Of a stretch of 64,000 bases of DNA, positions 26,617 through 36,872 are shown one piece after another. The stretch comes from Gammaproteobacteria bacterium. GTDB lineage: Bacteria > Pseudomonadota > Gammaproteobacteria > Pseudomonadales > Oleiphilaceae. The notes beneath the pieces were generated by a model. The model saw nothing but the letters and a program-made list of their open reading frames with translations, had not been told where the DNA came from and did not search any database. Where the stretch lies: positions 1-64,000 of the forward strand of contig PDSQ01000027.1 of the NCBI GenBank assembly GCA_002747055.1. The letters are read 5' to 3'. The translations under genes and the position numbers were made by a program. How positions within the stretch are numbered: the first letter of the stretch is position 1; each line of letters starts with the position of its first letter.

Positions 26617-27162
26617 ATGACGAATAGCAATAATCTGATCTGGATTGATTTAGAAATGACCGGCTTGAATCCAGAAGTCAATCGTATTATCGAAATTGCG
26701 ACTATTGTCACCGATAGTGAGTTGAATGTGCTGGCACAAGGGCCGAATCTTGCCATTCATCAGCCTGACGAGATCCTCGCGGCTATGGATCCATGGTGTA
26801 CTGCTACCCATGGTCAATCCGGATTGACCGAACGCGTGCGCAAGAGCGCCATTTCGGTTCAGGAGGCAGAGCGGCAAACACTGGACTTTTTACAACAGTA
26901 TACCGGGCAGGGGACGTCTCCTTTGTGTGGCAATACTATCGGGCAGGATCGCCGGTTTATGGTCAAGTACATGCCCAAGCTGGAAGCCTTCGTTCATTAT
27001 CGCAATCTGGATGTCAGCACGATCAAAGAACTGGCAAAACGCTGGAAACCTGAAATACTGGCCGGATTCCAGAAAAAGGGGAGTCATCTGGCGCTGGACG
27101 ATATTAAGGAGTCCATTGCCGAACTACAGTTTTATCGCCAGCATTTTTTTGATGTTGGTTGA
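26617..27162 (+). CDS. orn: Oligoribonuclease
   Basis: At 181 residues this is the standard length. [22 protein letters not shown] holds the first DEDDh acidic residues, and [19 protein letters not shown] and [11 protein letters not shown] hold the rest. Orn degrades RNA dinucleotides, including pGpG from cyclic-di-GMP turnover. AGGAGATAAGGTG precedes the ATG. Its last 59 nt overlap the 3' end of queG on the other strand. Confidence 0.97.
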   Translation: MTNSNNLIWIDLEMTGLNPEVNRIIEIATIVTDSELNVLAQGPNLAIHQPDEILAAMDPWCTATHGQSGLTERVRKSAISVQEAERQTLDFLQQYTGQGTSPLCGNTIGQDRRFMVKYMPKLEAFVHYRNLDVSTIKELAKRWKPEILAGFQKKGSHLALDDIKESIAELQFYRQHFFDVG

Positions 27163-28273
27163 GCGCCCATATCACATGCTCTTTGACCACAGCTGACGGG
27201 TGCTTGGTTTTGTTCCGCAACGCTTCGATTACCTCTGGCGTTGCGGGGCCATTGCCAAGTGCCACCGCAATATTTCTCAGCCAGCTTTCATAGCCGGCTC
27301 GCCTTATCGCCGACCCTTCGGTCAGTTTCAAAAACTGTTCTTCCGACCAATTGAACAGAGTGATCAGCTTGCTGCTGTTGAGCTGGTTTCTCGGCATGAA
27401 ATCCTGTTCACAGGAAAGCCGCGTGAACTTGTTCCAGGGGCAATACAACTGACAGTCATCGCAACCAAAGATTCGGTTGCCCATAAGGGGCCTAAGTTCA
27501 ACCGGAATCGAACCTTTCAGCTCGATGGTCAGGTAAGAGATACATCGCCTTGCATCGAGTACAAAGGGTTTGACGAAGGCTTTGGTCGGGCAGACATCCA
27601 GACAGGCCCGGCACGAGCCACAGTGGTTGGCTATTGAACTGGTCGTCACCGGGAGTGGCAGGTTGGTAAAGATTTCACTCAAGAAAAAATAAGAGCCAGC
27701 CTGGGGGTGAATCAGCATAGTATTCTTGCCTTGCCAGCCCAGCCCCGCTTTGGTGGCTAGTGCACGCTCGAGAACCGGTGCGCTGTCAACAAAAAGACGA
27801 TATTTGTGATCAGGCATATTCTGGGTAATTTTATTGGCGAGCGCTTTCAAACGACTCTTTACCAGCTTGTGATAGTCGCGCCCCAGTGAGTAGCGGGATA
27901 TAAATGCCTGGCTTTGATCTTCGAGTGTTTGCGCGGCAGGCGCAAGTATTGCCCGCTTGTTTTTTGGAGCGCAATCTCGATTGTCACTCGAAGGCTCGCA
28001 GGGATTGCTTTCCGGATAGTAATTCATCCGCAGAGAAATGACCCGAAGCGTGCTTTCTACCAGTTCGGAAGGCCGGTATCGCTTGGAATCGTGATTTTGC
28101 ATATAGCTCATATCGCCATGATAGCCCGCCGACAGCCATTGATTCAGCCGCTCGCCGTGGTCTTCAATATTGACATCGGCAAAGCCAACCTGATCAAAAC
28201 CGAGTTGCTTGGACCAGTTTTCAATTTGTTCGGCGAGTCGCTCCATGTCCGCCGGTTGCGTGCTGTCTTTCAT
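27104..28273 (-). CDS. queG: Epoxyqueuosine reductase
   Basis: The 389-residue cobalamin- and Fe-S-dependent enzyme carries out the last step of queuosine synthesis in tRNA. Two 4Fe-4S clusters are visible in [15 protein letters not shown] (about residues 219-233) and [11 protein letters not shown] (about 274-284). YSLGRDYHK and the C-terminal HEAT-like repeats ([13 protein letters not shown]) are typical. It converges on orn with a 59-nt overlap and is divergent from nnr across a 200-bp AT-rich gap. Confidence 0.95.
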   Translation of the reverse strand: MKDSTQPADMERLAEQIENWSKQLGFDQVGFADVNIEDHGERLNQWLSAGYHGDMSYMQNHDSKRYRPSELVESTLRVISLRMNYYPESNPCEPSSDNRDCAPKNKRAILAPAAQTLEDQSQAFISRYSLGRDYHKLVKSRLKALANKITQNMPDHKYRLFVDSAPVLERALATKAGLGWQGKNTMLIHPQAGSYFFLSEIFTNLPLPVTTSSIANHCGSCRACLDVCPTKAFVKPFVLDARRCISYLTIELKGSIPVELRPLMGNRIFGCDDCQLYCPWNKFTRLSCEQDFMPRNQLNSSKLITLFNWSEEQFLKLTEGSAIRRAGYESWLRNIAVALGNGPATPEVIEALRNKTKHPSAVVKEHVIWALNQHQKNAGDKTVVRQWTP

Positions 28274-28432
28274 AGTGTGTGAAGTATAGTCATATTGCGA
28301 TATCTGATAGTAGTGGCATCTGGTATCGATGCCATCAACGGCTTGTTTATCTTGGCCAGTGTCAGCTATATTAATAATAAGTTATTTACTGCTCACTAAA
28401 TGATCTTGTAACATTTTTTGTTATACTAAACA

Positions 28433-28451
28433 GATAAATAGATTATTTATC
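28433..28451. promoter_or_regulatory. 19-bp palindrome in the queG-nnr divergent gap
   Basis: GATAAAT-AGATT-ATTTATC has perfect 7-bp arms and sits 23 bp before the nnr start codon, just after a TATACT sequence that could be a -10 box. It resembles an operator, but the regulator is unknown and the AT-rich composition makes chance matches more likely. Confidence 0.3.
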
Positions 28452-28473
28452 TCAACAGGTTTCTAGCTATACC

Positions 28474-30018
28474 ATGACCAACAGTCTTCCGCATCGGTTA
28501 TATTTTGCCAAACACGTACGCGAGCTCGATCGTCTTGCAATCGAGCAGCATCACATTCCGGGATTCGAGCTTATGGGGCGGGCTGGTCGGGTCGCGTTTC
28601 AATGTCTGTTACGGGAGTGGCCGCACAAGTCGGCTGTCACGGTATTTTGTGGCGGTGGCAATAACGGTGGAGATGGCTATATCGTTGCCGGACTTGCCGC
28701 AGAGCATGGGCTCGAAGTGGTGTGCTACGGGCTGGTTTCGCCTGATAAACTGACGGGTGACGCGAAGACGGCGTATGAGTGGGCCAAAGATCGTGGTGTC
28801 GAGCCGCTGCAATGGAGTTCAGACAGTCCGCCTGTACAAGGCAGTGTTGTGGTCGATGCACTCTTGGGTACAGGTCTTGCCGGAGCGGTGCGTTCAGACT
28901 ACGTTCAGGCCATCAACGCGATAAATGAGTCATCTGAAGTGCTTGCCATTGATATTCCCTCGGGCTTGCACAGCGATAGTGGAGCTATTCTCAATGCCAG
29001 CGTTAAAGCGAAGCACACCGTGACATTTATTGGCCTCAAGGTCGGTTTGTTTACGGGTGCGGGGCCGGACAGAGCCGGCTGCGTTCATTTTGACACGCTT
29101 GCTGTTCCCGATGCTATCTATGACGCTGTGCCTGTTGCGGCCAATCGTACCGATTTATCTGCGGTCAGCCAATGGTTGCCAATTAGACGTGCCGCCGATC
29201 ATAAAGGCAGGTTTGGTAAACTTCTGGTGATTGGCGGTGATGTTGGGATGGGCGGCGCTGCGCTGCTTGCCAGCGAAGCGGCGTGTCGTTCCGGTGCCGG
29301 GTTGGTTTACGTGGCAACCCGGCCTCAGCATTTGGCCGCGTCGCTTGCACGTTGTCCTGAGGTTATGGCTGTTGGGCTGGAGTCAGCCGATGAGCTGGCA
29401 GCGTTATTGCCTCAAATGAGTGCGGTGGTGATTGGCCCAGGTCTGGGCAAAACCGAGTGGGGGCGGGCTTTGCTGGTTTATTTGCTGGAGTTCGTTCGGG
29501 ATTGTAACCCGGAGTTGAAACTACTAGTTGATGCCGATGCACTCACTCTGCTGAGTGCCAACGAATCAGACCTGCCATGGCCGTCAGAAATGGCTTGCGT
29601 ATTGACGCCTCATCCTGGAGAGGCGGCAAGAATGCTGGATACCGATGTTGCCACGATCAATCACAATCGTTTCGATGCAGCGCACCGGCTTGCTGTGAAA
29701 TATCATGGAGTGGTGGTATTGAAAGGCGCCGGTAGCGTTGTCAAATCGGAGCAAGGCGCATTCTGGGTGAATACGTCGGGCAATCCAGGCATGGCGACCG
29801 GCGGAATGGGCGATGTGCTAAGTGGTATTCTCGGTGCGTTGCTTGCTCAGGGTTTATCGCCAGAGCGATCGGCGATATTGGCTGTGGCGGTGCATGGTTC
29901 GAGCGCCGATATTGCGGCACAGAAAAAAGGCTACATGGGGCTTCTGGCTTCCGATGTCATTCACTGTTTGCCGGCGTGTTTCAGTTTGTATGAAAGGGTT
30001 GAACCAATCGATGAATAA
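28474..30018 (+). CDS. nnr: Bifunctional NAD(P)H-hydrate epimerase / ADP-dependent dehydratase
   Basis: The 514-residue protein fuses two domains. NnrE (about residues 1-215; VFCGGGNNGGDGYIVAG, ALLGTGLAG) epimerises damaged NADHX and NADPHX. NnrD (about 225-505; GGDVGMGGAALLASEAACRSGAGLV in part, VVLKGAGSVV, NPGMATGGMGDVLSG) dehydrates them using ADP. It begins the nnr-tsaE-ami-mutL-miaA-hfq-hflX run. Its last codons overlap the tsaE start. Confidence 0.95.
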   Translation: MTNSLPHRLYFAKHVRELDRLAIEQHHIPGFELMGRAGRVAFQCLLREWPHKSAVTVFCGGGNNGGDGYIVAGLAAEHGLEVVCYGLVSPDKLTGDAKTAYEWAKDRGVEPLQWSSDSPPVQGSVVVDALLGTGLAGAVRSDYVQAINAINESSEVLAIDIPSGLHSDSGAILNASVKAKHTVTFIGLKVGLFTGAGPDRAGCVHFDTLAVPDAIYDAVPVAANRTDLSAVSQWLPIRRAADHKGRFGKLLVIGGDVGMGGAALLASEAACRSGAGLVYVATRPQHLAASLARCPEVMAVGLESADELAALLPQMSAVVIGPGLGKTEWGRALLVYLLEFVRDCNPELKLLVDADALTLLSANESDLPWPSEMACVLTPHPGEAARMLDTDVATINHNRFDAAHRLAVKYHGVVVLKGAGSVVKSEQGAFWVNTSGNPGMATGGMGDVLSGILGALLAQGLSPERSAILAVAVHGSSADIAAQKKGYMGLLASDVIHCLPACFSLYERVEPIDE

Positions 30019-30502
30019 TGGTGGCGAGTTTACCTTAGCGCTTCCGGAACCGGAGCAGACCTTGAGCCTGGGTGCTCTCATCGCTGACAGTCTGCTTGAG
30101 ACGAGCCGCTCAGCCAGTATTTTTTTGCTGGGTGACTTGGGCGCTGGCAAGACGACACTGACAAAAGGTATTTTGCGAAGGCTGGGCCACATAGGCAATG
30201 TCAAAAGCCCGACTTATACCCTGGTTGAGCCATATGAGCTGGATGAGTTGACGGTATATCATTTTGACTTGTATCGCTTGGCCGATCCGGAAGAACTGGA
30301 GTGTATGGGAATTCGGGATTACTTTGACCAACGTAGCCTGTGTTTGGTCGAATGGCCGGAAAAAGGACAGGGTTTCTTACCCCGGCCTGACTTGCAGATA
30401 CGGTTGCAAGTGATTGCCGATCACCGAAATGCGGAATTGACTGCATTGTCGCTGCTGGGGCAGACGTTGCTGAACTGTGCCAGGAGGCGGCACATAGAGT
30501 AA
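30011..30502 (+). CDS. tsaE: tRNA threonylcarbamoyladenosine synthesis ATPase TsaE
   Basis: I start at the ATG at 30011, which overlaps the nnr stop by 8 nt and has AAGGG upstream; an ATG at 29990 is possible. The 163-residue protein has the P-loop LGDLGAGKTTLTKGIL (about residues 39-54), SPTYTLVEPYE and YHFDLYRLADPEELECMG, all typical. TsaE works with TsaB and TsaD to make t6A37 in ANN-decoding tRNAs. Confidence 0.95.
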   Translation: MNNGGEFTLALPEPEQTLSLGALIADSLLETSRSASIFLLGDLGAGKTTLTKGILRRLGHIGNVKSPTYTLVEPYELDELTVYHFDLYRLADPEELECMGIRDYFDQRSLCLVEWPEKGQGFLPRPDLQIRLQVIADHRNAELTALSLLGQTLLNCARRRHIE

Positions 30503-30630
30503 ATGGCGTATTGGTCAAGGACAATGTGGATCCGGTTGTGGCCGGCGGCTGTCGCGCTGCGAAATGTGAATGCGAGCGTAATGAATCAATAAAATGAATC
30601 GATACAGAGTAATCAGTACGAGGTTGTAAA

Positions 30631-31983
30631 GTGCGCAAGGGTTTAAGTATTGGGCAGTGCGGTTTGGCGGCCGTTATGATGATGAGTATGGTACTGCCGT
30701 TGGCAGCAAAAACCATGATTTCCCACGCCAGAATCTGGCCGGCTCCAGACCATACCCGGTTAGTGTTCGATACATCCAGCCATGTTAGCTACAAAACGTT
30801 TATGCTGAAAAAACCCAGACGGCTGGTGGTCGATATTGCCAACACCCGGCTAAAAGCCGACTTTCGTGATCTTGATTTCACGGGCAGCCCGGTACGGTCG
30901 ATTCGAACCGGGCTTCGCAATAGGCGTGACTTGCGAGTGGTGCTTGACCTGAACAAAAATATATCACTCAATACCTTTCAACTGCCGCCAAGTGGCCGGT
31001 ACGGTCATCGACTCGTGATTGATATGTTGGATAGAGACAAATCAAAAAAGCAACGGCCTGTGGTAAAGAAAACGGTTACAGATCACGAATCTAAACGGGA
31101 TATCATCGTCTATATTGATCCAGGACATGGCGGTGAAGATCCAGGCGCCATTGGCCCCGGCGGTGTGCGGGAAAAAAACGTGGTGCTGAAGATCTCCCGG
31201 GAGTTGCGTGCCCTGATTTCGAGCCAGCCCGGCTATCGCGCTGTGCTGACCCGCGACGGAGACTATTATGTTGGCTTGCGCAACAGGACTCGGTTGGCCA
31301 GAAAAGGCAATGCAGATATTCTGGTTTCCGTACATGCAGACGCATTCAAGGACGCCAGAGCGACAGGTGCGTCAGTGTATGCGTTGTCTGGCAAGGGGGC
31401 CACGAGTGAAACGGCCCGTTGGTTGGCGGCAATTGAAAACCGGGCGGATTTGATCGGTGGGGTGGGTAGTGTCAGTCTCGACGACAAGGATAGTGTGCTG
31501 GCCGGCGTGTTGTTGGATTTGTCGATGACCGCAAGTTTGAAGGCAAGCCTGGATGTGGGACGGAAGGTGCTTGGTTCGGTGTCCGAGGTGGGTAGATTGC
31601 ATAGAAAACACGTCGAGCAGGCCGGGTTTGCTGTATTGAAGTCGCCCGATATTCCGTCAATACTGGTTGAAACCGGTTTTATTTCCAACCCCGTTGAAGA
31701 AAAAAGGCTCAATTCAAGAAAATACCAAAAACAAATGGCCAAGGCGATTCGTCGCGGGGTAGTGAAACACTTTACCAATACCCCGCCCGCTGGTACTTTG
31801 ATCGCGTGGAAACAGGAAATTGCCAAACGGAATGTCGTTGTCAAATACAAAATCAAAAGGGGGGATACACTTTCTGCAATTGCCCTGGACAATCGCACAA
31901 CGGTAAGCAAAATCAGGGAATACAATGGTCTTAGTACCAACAGTATTCGGATTGGCCAAGTGATTCAGATTCCGGCATCATAG
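30631..31983 (+). CDS. N-acetylmuramoyl-L-alanine amidase with AMIN and LysM domains (AmiB/AmiC type)
   Basis: The gene starts at GTG (30631) and encodes 450 residues. A signal peptide (about 10-28) is followed by an AMIN domain (about 33-130) that targets the division site. An Amidase_3 domain (about 155-375) has zinc-site motifs in IYIDPGHGGEDPGAIG and LVSVHADAF and the catalytic Glu in SILVETGFISN. One LysM repeat (about 402-448; YKIKRGDTLSAIA) binds peptidoglycan. These amidases split daughter cells after activation by EnvC or NlpD; an EnvC is encoded at 4961. Confidence 0.94.
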   Translation: MRKGLSIGQCGLAAVMMMSMVLPLAAKTMISHARIWPAPDHTRLVFDTSSHVSYKTFMLKKPRRLVVDIANTRLKADFRDLDFTGSPVRSIRTGLRNRRDLRVVLDLNKNISLNTFQLPPSGRYGHRLVIDMLDRDKSKKQRPVVKKTVTDHESKRDIIVYIDPGHGGEDPGAIGPGGVREKNVVLKISRELRALISSQPGYRAVLTRDGDYYVGLRNRTRLARKGNADILVSVHADAFKDARATGASVYALSGKGATSETARWLAAIENRADLIGGVGSVSLDDKDSVLAGVLLDLSMTASLKASLDVGRKVLGSVSEVGRLHRKHVEQAGFAVLKSPDIPSILVETGFISNPVEEKRLNSRKYQKQMAKAIRRGVVKHFTNTPPAGTLIAWKQEIAKRNVVVKYKIKRGDTLSAIALDNRTTVSKIREYNGLSTNSIRIGQVIQIPAS

Positions 31984-32034
31984 TGTGCTTCGTTTCCGTT
32001 AATTGTTTTCGTGACATCTATTCGATATTGATCT

Positions 32035-33951
32035 ATGAACCGAATCCACGAGTTGTCGCCCAGGCTGGCCAACCAGATTGCGGCCGGCGAGGTGGTCGAG
32101 AGACCTGCTTCAGTGCTTAAGGAGCTACTTGAAAATGCCATCGATGCCGGTGCCAGAAATATCTCGGTTGAGGTTGAGCATGGTGGTGTCAAACTAATTC
32201 GAGTCAGGGATGACGGTGACGGAATCCATCAGGATGATCTGGCCCTGTCTTTGAGTCGGCACGCGACCAGCAAAATTAATGAGTTGGATGATCTTGAAGC
32301 CGTTGCCACGCTGGGTTTTCGCGGTGAGGCATTGGCGAGTATCGGTTCGGTGTCCCGGCTGACGCTGACCAGCAGGCGGCGTGGTGCGGAGACCGCCTTT
32401 CAGGTTCAGGCCGAGGGCAGGAGCCAGGGCTGTCGTATTAGCCCGGCGGCGCATAATGATGGCACCACCGCCGAGGTGCGGGACTTGTTCTACAATACAC
32501 CTGCGCGGCGCAAGTTTCTTAAAACCGAGAAAACCGAGTTCGGTCATATTGAAGAGGTACTGAAGCGACAGGCGTTGAGTTCATTTGAAGTAGGGTTTTC
32601 GCTAAGTCATAACCAACGGGTGATGCATAATTTAATGCCTGCCTCGACACCTCGAGACAAAGAGCGCAGAGTCAGTGCTATTTGTGGCAAACCCTTTGCG
32701 GAAAGTGCCATTACGGTGGATGTGGAAGCATCAGGGCTCAAGTTATATGGCTGGGTGGCGTTACCGACATTTTCCCGCAGCCAGGCGGATCTGCAGTATT
32801 TTTTTGTCAATGGTCGAGCGATTCGGGATAAACTGGTCGCTCACGCGATACGTCAGGCCTACAAGGATGTGCTTTATCATGGCCGGCACCCCGCTTTCCT
32901 TTTATATCTGGAGCTCGATCCGGCGACAGTCGACGTCAATGTGCATCCAACCAAGCATGAAGTTCGGTTTCGGGATAGTCGAATGGTGCACGACTTTATT
33001 TTCCGGTCGCTGTACCGCGCGTTAGCGGATGTCAGACCGCAACACAGCGAGCTAGCGGCGGAGTCGTCGCGTCATGCTCAGCCCTCGTTTTCAGAACAAT
33101 CTGCGTCTTCAAAGCCGCCTGAATCAGTTTCACTCGATCTTCAGTATACCGTGCCTCTCGCTGAACCTGCGGGTACGGCATCCCGGTGGCGGCCGGATCC
33201 GCCACCTACAACGACTCAGGTCAGGGAACAGCTTCAGGCATTTGAATCGCTATCCAGCTCACCGGAGGGGGTGGCTTCTTCTTCGGCAGTTTCTGCGACT
33301 TTAGGTGATCAGGTTCATCAGGCTCACAATTTACCAGCAGGCAGCGAACAGCGAGCAGATCAATTGGAGCACCCGCTGGGTTATGCGATAGCCCAGTTGC
33401 ATGGTGTCTATATATTGAGTCAGGCCAAGCAGGGTCTGATAGTGGTTGATATGCATGCGGCGCACGAAAGAATCACCTATGAGCGGATGAAGACAGATTA
33501 TCAGCTCACTGGGTTGAAGTCGCAACCATTGCTTGTGCCCCTAACCCTTACGGTAAGCACCCGGGAGGCGTCCTGTGTCGAGCAGCACGAAGACGTTATT
33601 GAATCCCTTGGAATCAGGTTGCAGCGGCTGGGACCTGAAAGTATCGTCGTTCGCGAGGTGCCGGCGTTGTTGTCCAATGCCGGAATTGAGCAACTGGTCA
33701 GGGATTTGATCTCCGATATAATCGAATTTGGGGAGAGTGCTCGGATTCAGGAAAAAATCAACGAGATCATGGCCGGTATGGCTTGCCATGGGGCTGTGCG
33801 AGCCAATCGGATACTGAGCGTGTCCGAGATGAATCAGTTACTCAGGGATATGGAAGTCACCGAAAGAAGTGGCCAATGTAATCATGGTAGACCGACCTGG
33901 ACATTGCTGACCATGAAAGAGCTGGATAAGCTCTTTTTGCGAGGTAGATAG
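32035..33951 (+). CDS. mutL: DNA mismatch repair protein MutL
   Basis: The 638-residue protein has the GHKL ATPase domain ([32 protein letters not shown]), the transducer domain and, after a Ser/Gln-rich linker (about 330-435), the C-terminal dimerisation domain. [12 protein letters not shown] (about residues 476-487) fits the DxHAxxExxxxE endonuclease motif, with Met for Gln, as in Pseudomonas MutL. CNHGRPTW near the end completes the metal site. It would nick DNA during mismatch repair independently of MutH. Confidence 0.96.
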   Translation: MNRIHELSPRLANQIAAGEVVERPASVLKELLENAIDAGARNISVEVEHGGVKLIRVRDDGDGIHQDDLALSLSRHATSKINELDDLEAVATLGFRGEALASIGSVSRLTLTSRRRGAETAFQVQAEGRSQGCRISPAAHNDGTTAEVRDLFYNTPARRKFLKTEKTEFGHIEEVLKRQALSSFEVGFSLSHNQRVMHNLMPASTPRDKERRVSAICGKPFAESAITVDVEASGLKLYGWVALPTFSRSQADLQYFFVNGRAIRDKLVAHAIRQAYKDVLYHGRHPAFLLYLELDPATVDVNVHPTKHEVRFRDSRMVHDFIFRSLYRALADVRPQHSELAAESSRHAQPSFSEQSASSKPPESVSLDLQYTVPLAEPAGTASRWRPDPPPTTTQVREQLQAFESLSSSPEGVASSSAVSATLGDQVHQAHNLPAGSEQRADQLEHPLGYAIAQLHGVYILSQAKQGLIVVDMHAAHERITYERMKTDYQLTGLKSQPLLVPLTLTVSTREASCVEQHEDVIESLGIRLQRLGPESIVVREVPALLSNAGIEQLVRDLISDIIEFGESARIQEKINEIMAGMACHGAVRANRILSVSEMNQLLRDMEVTERSGQCNHGRPTWTLLTMKELDKLFLRGR

Positions 33952-33954
33952 CGG

Positions 33955-34959
33955 ATGCCGGGATGCTCTTCGAGTCAGCCAGGCGCCATTTTCTTAATGG
34001 GGCCGACGGCCGCCGGTAAAACGGATTTGGCGATTGAACTGGTGCAAACGATGAATTGTGAAATAATCAGTGTTGATTCTGCACTGATTTATCGGGGAAT
34101 GGATATTGGTACAGCCAAGCCCACGGCGCAGGAATTGGCAAAAGCGCCGCACAGATTGATCGATATTCGGGATCCGTCAGAAGTCTATTCTGTGTCTGAG
34201 TTTAGGCAGGATGCGCTGCGGCATATGGCGGAAATCGTGGCGCAAGGTAAAATGCCTTTGTTGGTGGGAGGGACTATGATGTATTTCAAAGCCCTGCGCC
34301 AGGGAATCGCTGCCATGCCCAAGACCGACCCCGAACTGCGACAGCAAATCCAGAGCCAGGCAGAAAACGCAGGCTGGGATGGGTTGTACCAGGAATTGCT
34401 CGATGTCGACCCGGTCGCAGCTCGGAAGATACATCCTAACAATCGGCAACGTCTGGTACGCGCGATTGAAGTGTGTCGCTTGTCGGGGCAACCGATTTCC
34501 GGATTCTGGTTTGGCTCGAAAGAGGATGAAACTGGACAGGTGCAGACAACAGATTACACTAATTGGCAAGAAGTATCTTTTGGTGGATTGCCCTATAATG
34601 TTGTAAACTTGGCGACTGCTCCTGGAGAGCGTCAGGAGCTGCATAAAAGAATTGAACAACGCTTTATGAAAATGCTTGAAGCGGGTTTTATTGACGAGGT
34701 GCGAGCCTTGCATCGGCGTGACGATTTACATACAGGTCTGCCTTCTGTTCGGTGTGTTGGTTACCGCCAAGCGTGGGATTATCTGGAGGCAAAGTTGTCC
34801 TGGTCCGAGATGGTGGCAAAGGGCCTTGCCGCCACCCGCCAACTGGCCAAAAGGCAGCTTACCTGGTTGAGAAGTTGGCCCAAACTGCACTGGATAGAAA
34901 CGGAAGATACTGCAAAATTTGCAAAAGTGAGGCAAATAGTAAAAGAACATTGTTCGTAA
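33955..34959 (+). CDS. miaA: tRNA dimethylallyltransferase
   Basis: The 334-residue enzyme adds an isopentenyl group to A37 of UNN-decoding tRNAs. The P-loop is [16 protein letters not shown] (about residues 14-29), [19 protein letters not shown] follows, and [11 protein letters not shown] and [13 protein letters not shown] are typical. Its start is 3 nt after the mutL stop and hfq follows, the standard gammaproteobacterial order. Confidence 0.96.
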   Translation: MPGCSSSQPGAIFLMGPTAAGKTDLAIELVQTMNCEIISVDSALIYRGMDIGTAKPTAQELAKAPHRLIDIRDPSEVYSVSEFRQDALRHMAEIVAQGKMPLLVGGTMMYFKALRQGIAAMPKTDPELRQQIQSQAENAGWDGLYQELLDVDPVAARKIHPNNRQRLVRAIEVCRLSGQPISGFWFGSKEDETGQVQTTDYTNWQEVSFGGLPYNVVNLATAPGERQELHKRIEQRFMKMLEAGFIDEVRALHRRDDLHTGLPSVRCVGYRQAWDYLEAKLSWSEMVAKGLAATRQLAKRQLTWLRSWPKLHWIETEDTAKFAKVRQIVKEHCS

Positions 34960-35052
34960 GCAATGACTTGTACCCATTACCAATCTATTATCAAATTAAG
35001 CTTCGTGGAAAAATTGCCACACAACTGCTTTCACCCATAAAGGAGAACTGAC

Positions 35053-35301
35053 ATGTCAAAAGGGCATTCTTTACAAGACCCTTACTTAAACGCACTTCGC
35101 AAGGAGCGGATTCCGGTATCTATTTTTTTGGTGAACGGAATAAAGCTTCAGGGTCATATTGAGTCGTTTGATCAATTTGTCGTTCTGTTGAAGAATACAG
35201 TGAGTCAAATGGTTTACAAGCATGCGATCTCCACTGTTGTGCCTGCGAGAAATGTTCGTATTGCGCAGCCCGGACAAGACGGTGAAGAGGGCAATGCATA
35301 G
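35053..35301 (+). CDS. hfq: RNA chaperone Hfq
   Basis: The 82-residue Sm-like protein has [22 protein letters not shown] (Sm1) and [12 protein letters not shown] (Sm2), both nearly identical to known Hfq. Only a short acidic tail follows the Sm fold, as in Pseudomonas. It pairs small RNAs with mRNAs. AAAGGAG precedes the ATG. Confidence 0.98.
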   Translation: MSKGHSLQDPYLNALRKERIPVSIFLVNGIKLQGHIESFDQFVVLLKNTVSQMVYKHAISTVVPARNVRIAQPGQDGEEGNA

Positions 35302-35423
35302 TTGGTGTTGCATAGGCTGCGCTTCTTTCTCTTTTCATACTCCAGTGCTTGTAGTGTCGGTAACCAATGTGTCTGAAATACGAGTTCATGGAACTATCGT
35401 AGCTATGTCTGGAGTGTCCCTTT

Positions 35424-36743
35424 TTGTTTGATCGTCCTGATTCCGGTGAGCGCGCCATTCTGGTTCATATCGATTTATTCTCTGAGCAGGATCGCGAAGA
35501 CCCGGAAGAATTTAAAGAATTAGTTGTCTCTGCCGGTGTCAAGCCGCTGGATTTTATCTCTGGAACCCGTTCTACGCCAACCTCCAGGTATTTTGTCGGT
35601 GAGGGTAAGCTGGCAGAGATAGCGCTCTCTGTCTTGCACAATGAGGCGGATCTGGTGTTGTTCAACCATGCCCTGTCGCCGAGTCAGGCAAGGAATCTGG
35701 AAGCAGCGTTCAAGTGCCGGGTAGTCGATCGAACAGGCCTGATTCTTGATATCTTTGCGCAACGAGCCAGAACTCACGAGGGTAAGCTCCAGGTCGAACT
35801 CGCTCAGCTTGAATACCTCTCGACGCGCTTGATTAGAGGTTGGACTCACTTGGAGCGCCAAAAAGGAGGGATTGGCTTAAGGGGGCCAGGTGAAACCCAG
35901 TTGGAAACGGATCGTCGATTGCTTCGAGCGAGAATCAAGACCATTCATGCCAAGCTGGAAAAAGTTCGCAAACAGCGATCACAAGGAAGACGATCCCGTG
36001 AGCGTTCCGAGGTTCCGACAGTCTCGTTGGTGGGTTATACCAACGCCGGTAAATCGACATTGTTCAACTCCCTGACTGAATCGGCTGTTTACGCCGCGGA
36101 CCAACTTTTCGCTACCCTGGATCCTACGCTCAGACGCATTGACGTACCTGATGCTGGTTCTGTTATTTTGGCCGATACCGTGGGGTTTATTCGACATTTG
36201 CCCACCAAGTTGGTGGAGGCATTTCGCGCGACTCTGGAGGAAACTCAAAACGCGACACTACTTTTGCATGTGATCGATTGTCAGGATGAAAACCGATTGG
36301 CGAATGTCGAACAGGTTGAATCGGTGTTGCGGGAAATTGGCGCCAATGATATTCCGGTACTGAAAGTTTACAACAAGATCGACCTGTTGCAGGATCAGCC
36401 TGAAGAACGGGTCGATCGTGATGAAAACGGGTTGCCGGAACGAGTTTGGGTTTCGGCCAAATCTGGTGCGGGTATCAGCGTGTTGATGACTGCGTTGGGG
36501 GAGGTGCTGGCGCTGGATATGTTTGACCGTCGGCTGCGGTTATTGGCCGCGCAAGCCAAATTACGTGCTCGCCTGTACGAGGAAAAAGGAATTCTGCAAG
36601 AGACGGTGGACGAATCCGGATCGTACCAGTTGCATGTGAGGCTGCCCGTAAGGGATTGGCGAAAAATACTGTCGCAATTGGCGATGAACGAAGATGACGT
36701 GATATTTTCAGACACTACTGCGCCACTGAATGAACCGGATTAA
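35424..36743 (+). CDS. hflX: Ribosome-associated GTPase HflX
   Basis: The gene appears to start at TTG (35424) with GGAG about 10 nt upstream, giving 439 residues beginning FDRPDSGERAILVH; no in-frame ATG is available. The HflX N-domain has the Gly-rich IGLRGPGETQLETDRR loop (about 152-167). The G domain has VGYTNAGKSTLFNSL (G1) and DTVGFIRHLP (G3). HflX splits stalled ribosomes. It follows hfq and precedes hflK, as usual. Confidence 0.94.
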   Translation: MFDRPDSGERAILVHIDLFSEQDREDPEEFKELVVSAGVKPLDFISGTRSTPTSRYFVGEGKLAEIALSVLHNEADLVLFNHALSPSQARNLEAAFKCRVVDRTGLILDIFAQRARTHEGKLQVELAQLEYLSTRLIRGWTHLERQKGGIGLRGPGETQLETDRRLLRARIKTIHAKLEKVRKQRSQGRRSRERSEVPTVSLVGYTNAGKSTLFNSLTESAVYAADQLFATLDPTLRRIDVPDAGSVILADTVGFIRHLPTKLVEAFRATLEETQNATLLLHVIDCQDENRLANVEQVESVLREIGANDIPVLKVYNKIDLLQDQPEERVDRDENGLPERVWVSAKSGAGISVLMTALGEVLALDMFDRRLRLLAAQAKLRARLYEEKGILQETVDESGSYQLHVRLPVRDWRKILSQLAMNEDDVIFSDTTAPLNEPD

Positions 36744-36872
36744 TTCGCGAAAATATGTCACCGATTCACATGAAAATCACTTATGGGGTTGCCGAAGTGG
36801 TTGAAGATCAATAGTATTGAAGCCAAATTAAGCGTACAACATTAAAAACTGATTAGTGGAATGGAGTTGTCT

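Noticed and set aside
31266..31940. 224-codon minus-strand ORF opposite the amidase gene
   Set aside because: Antisense shadow of a well-supported domain protein.
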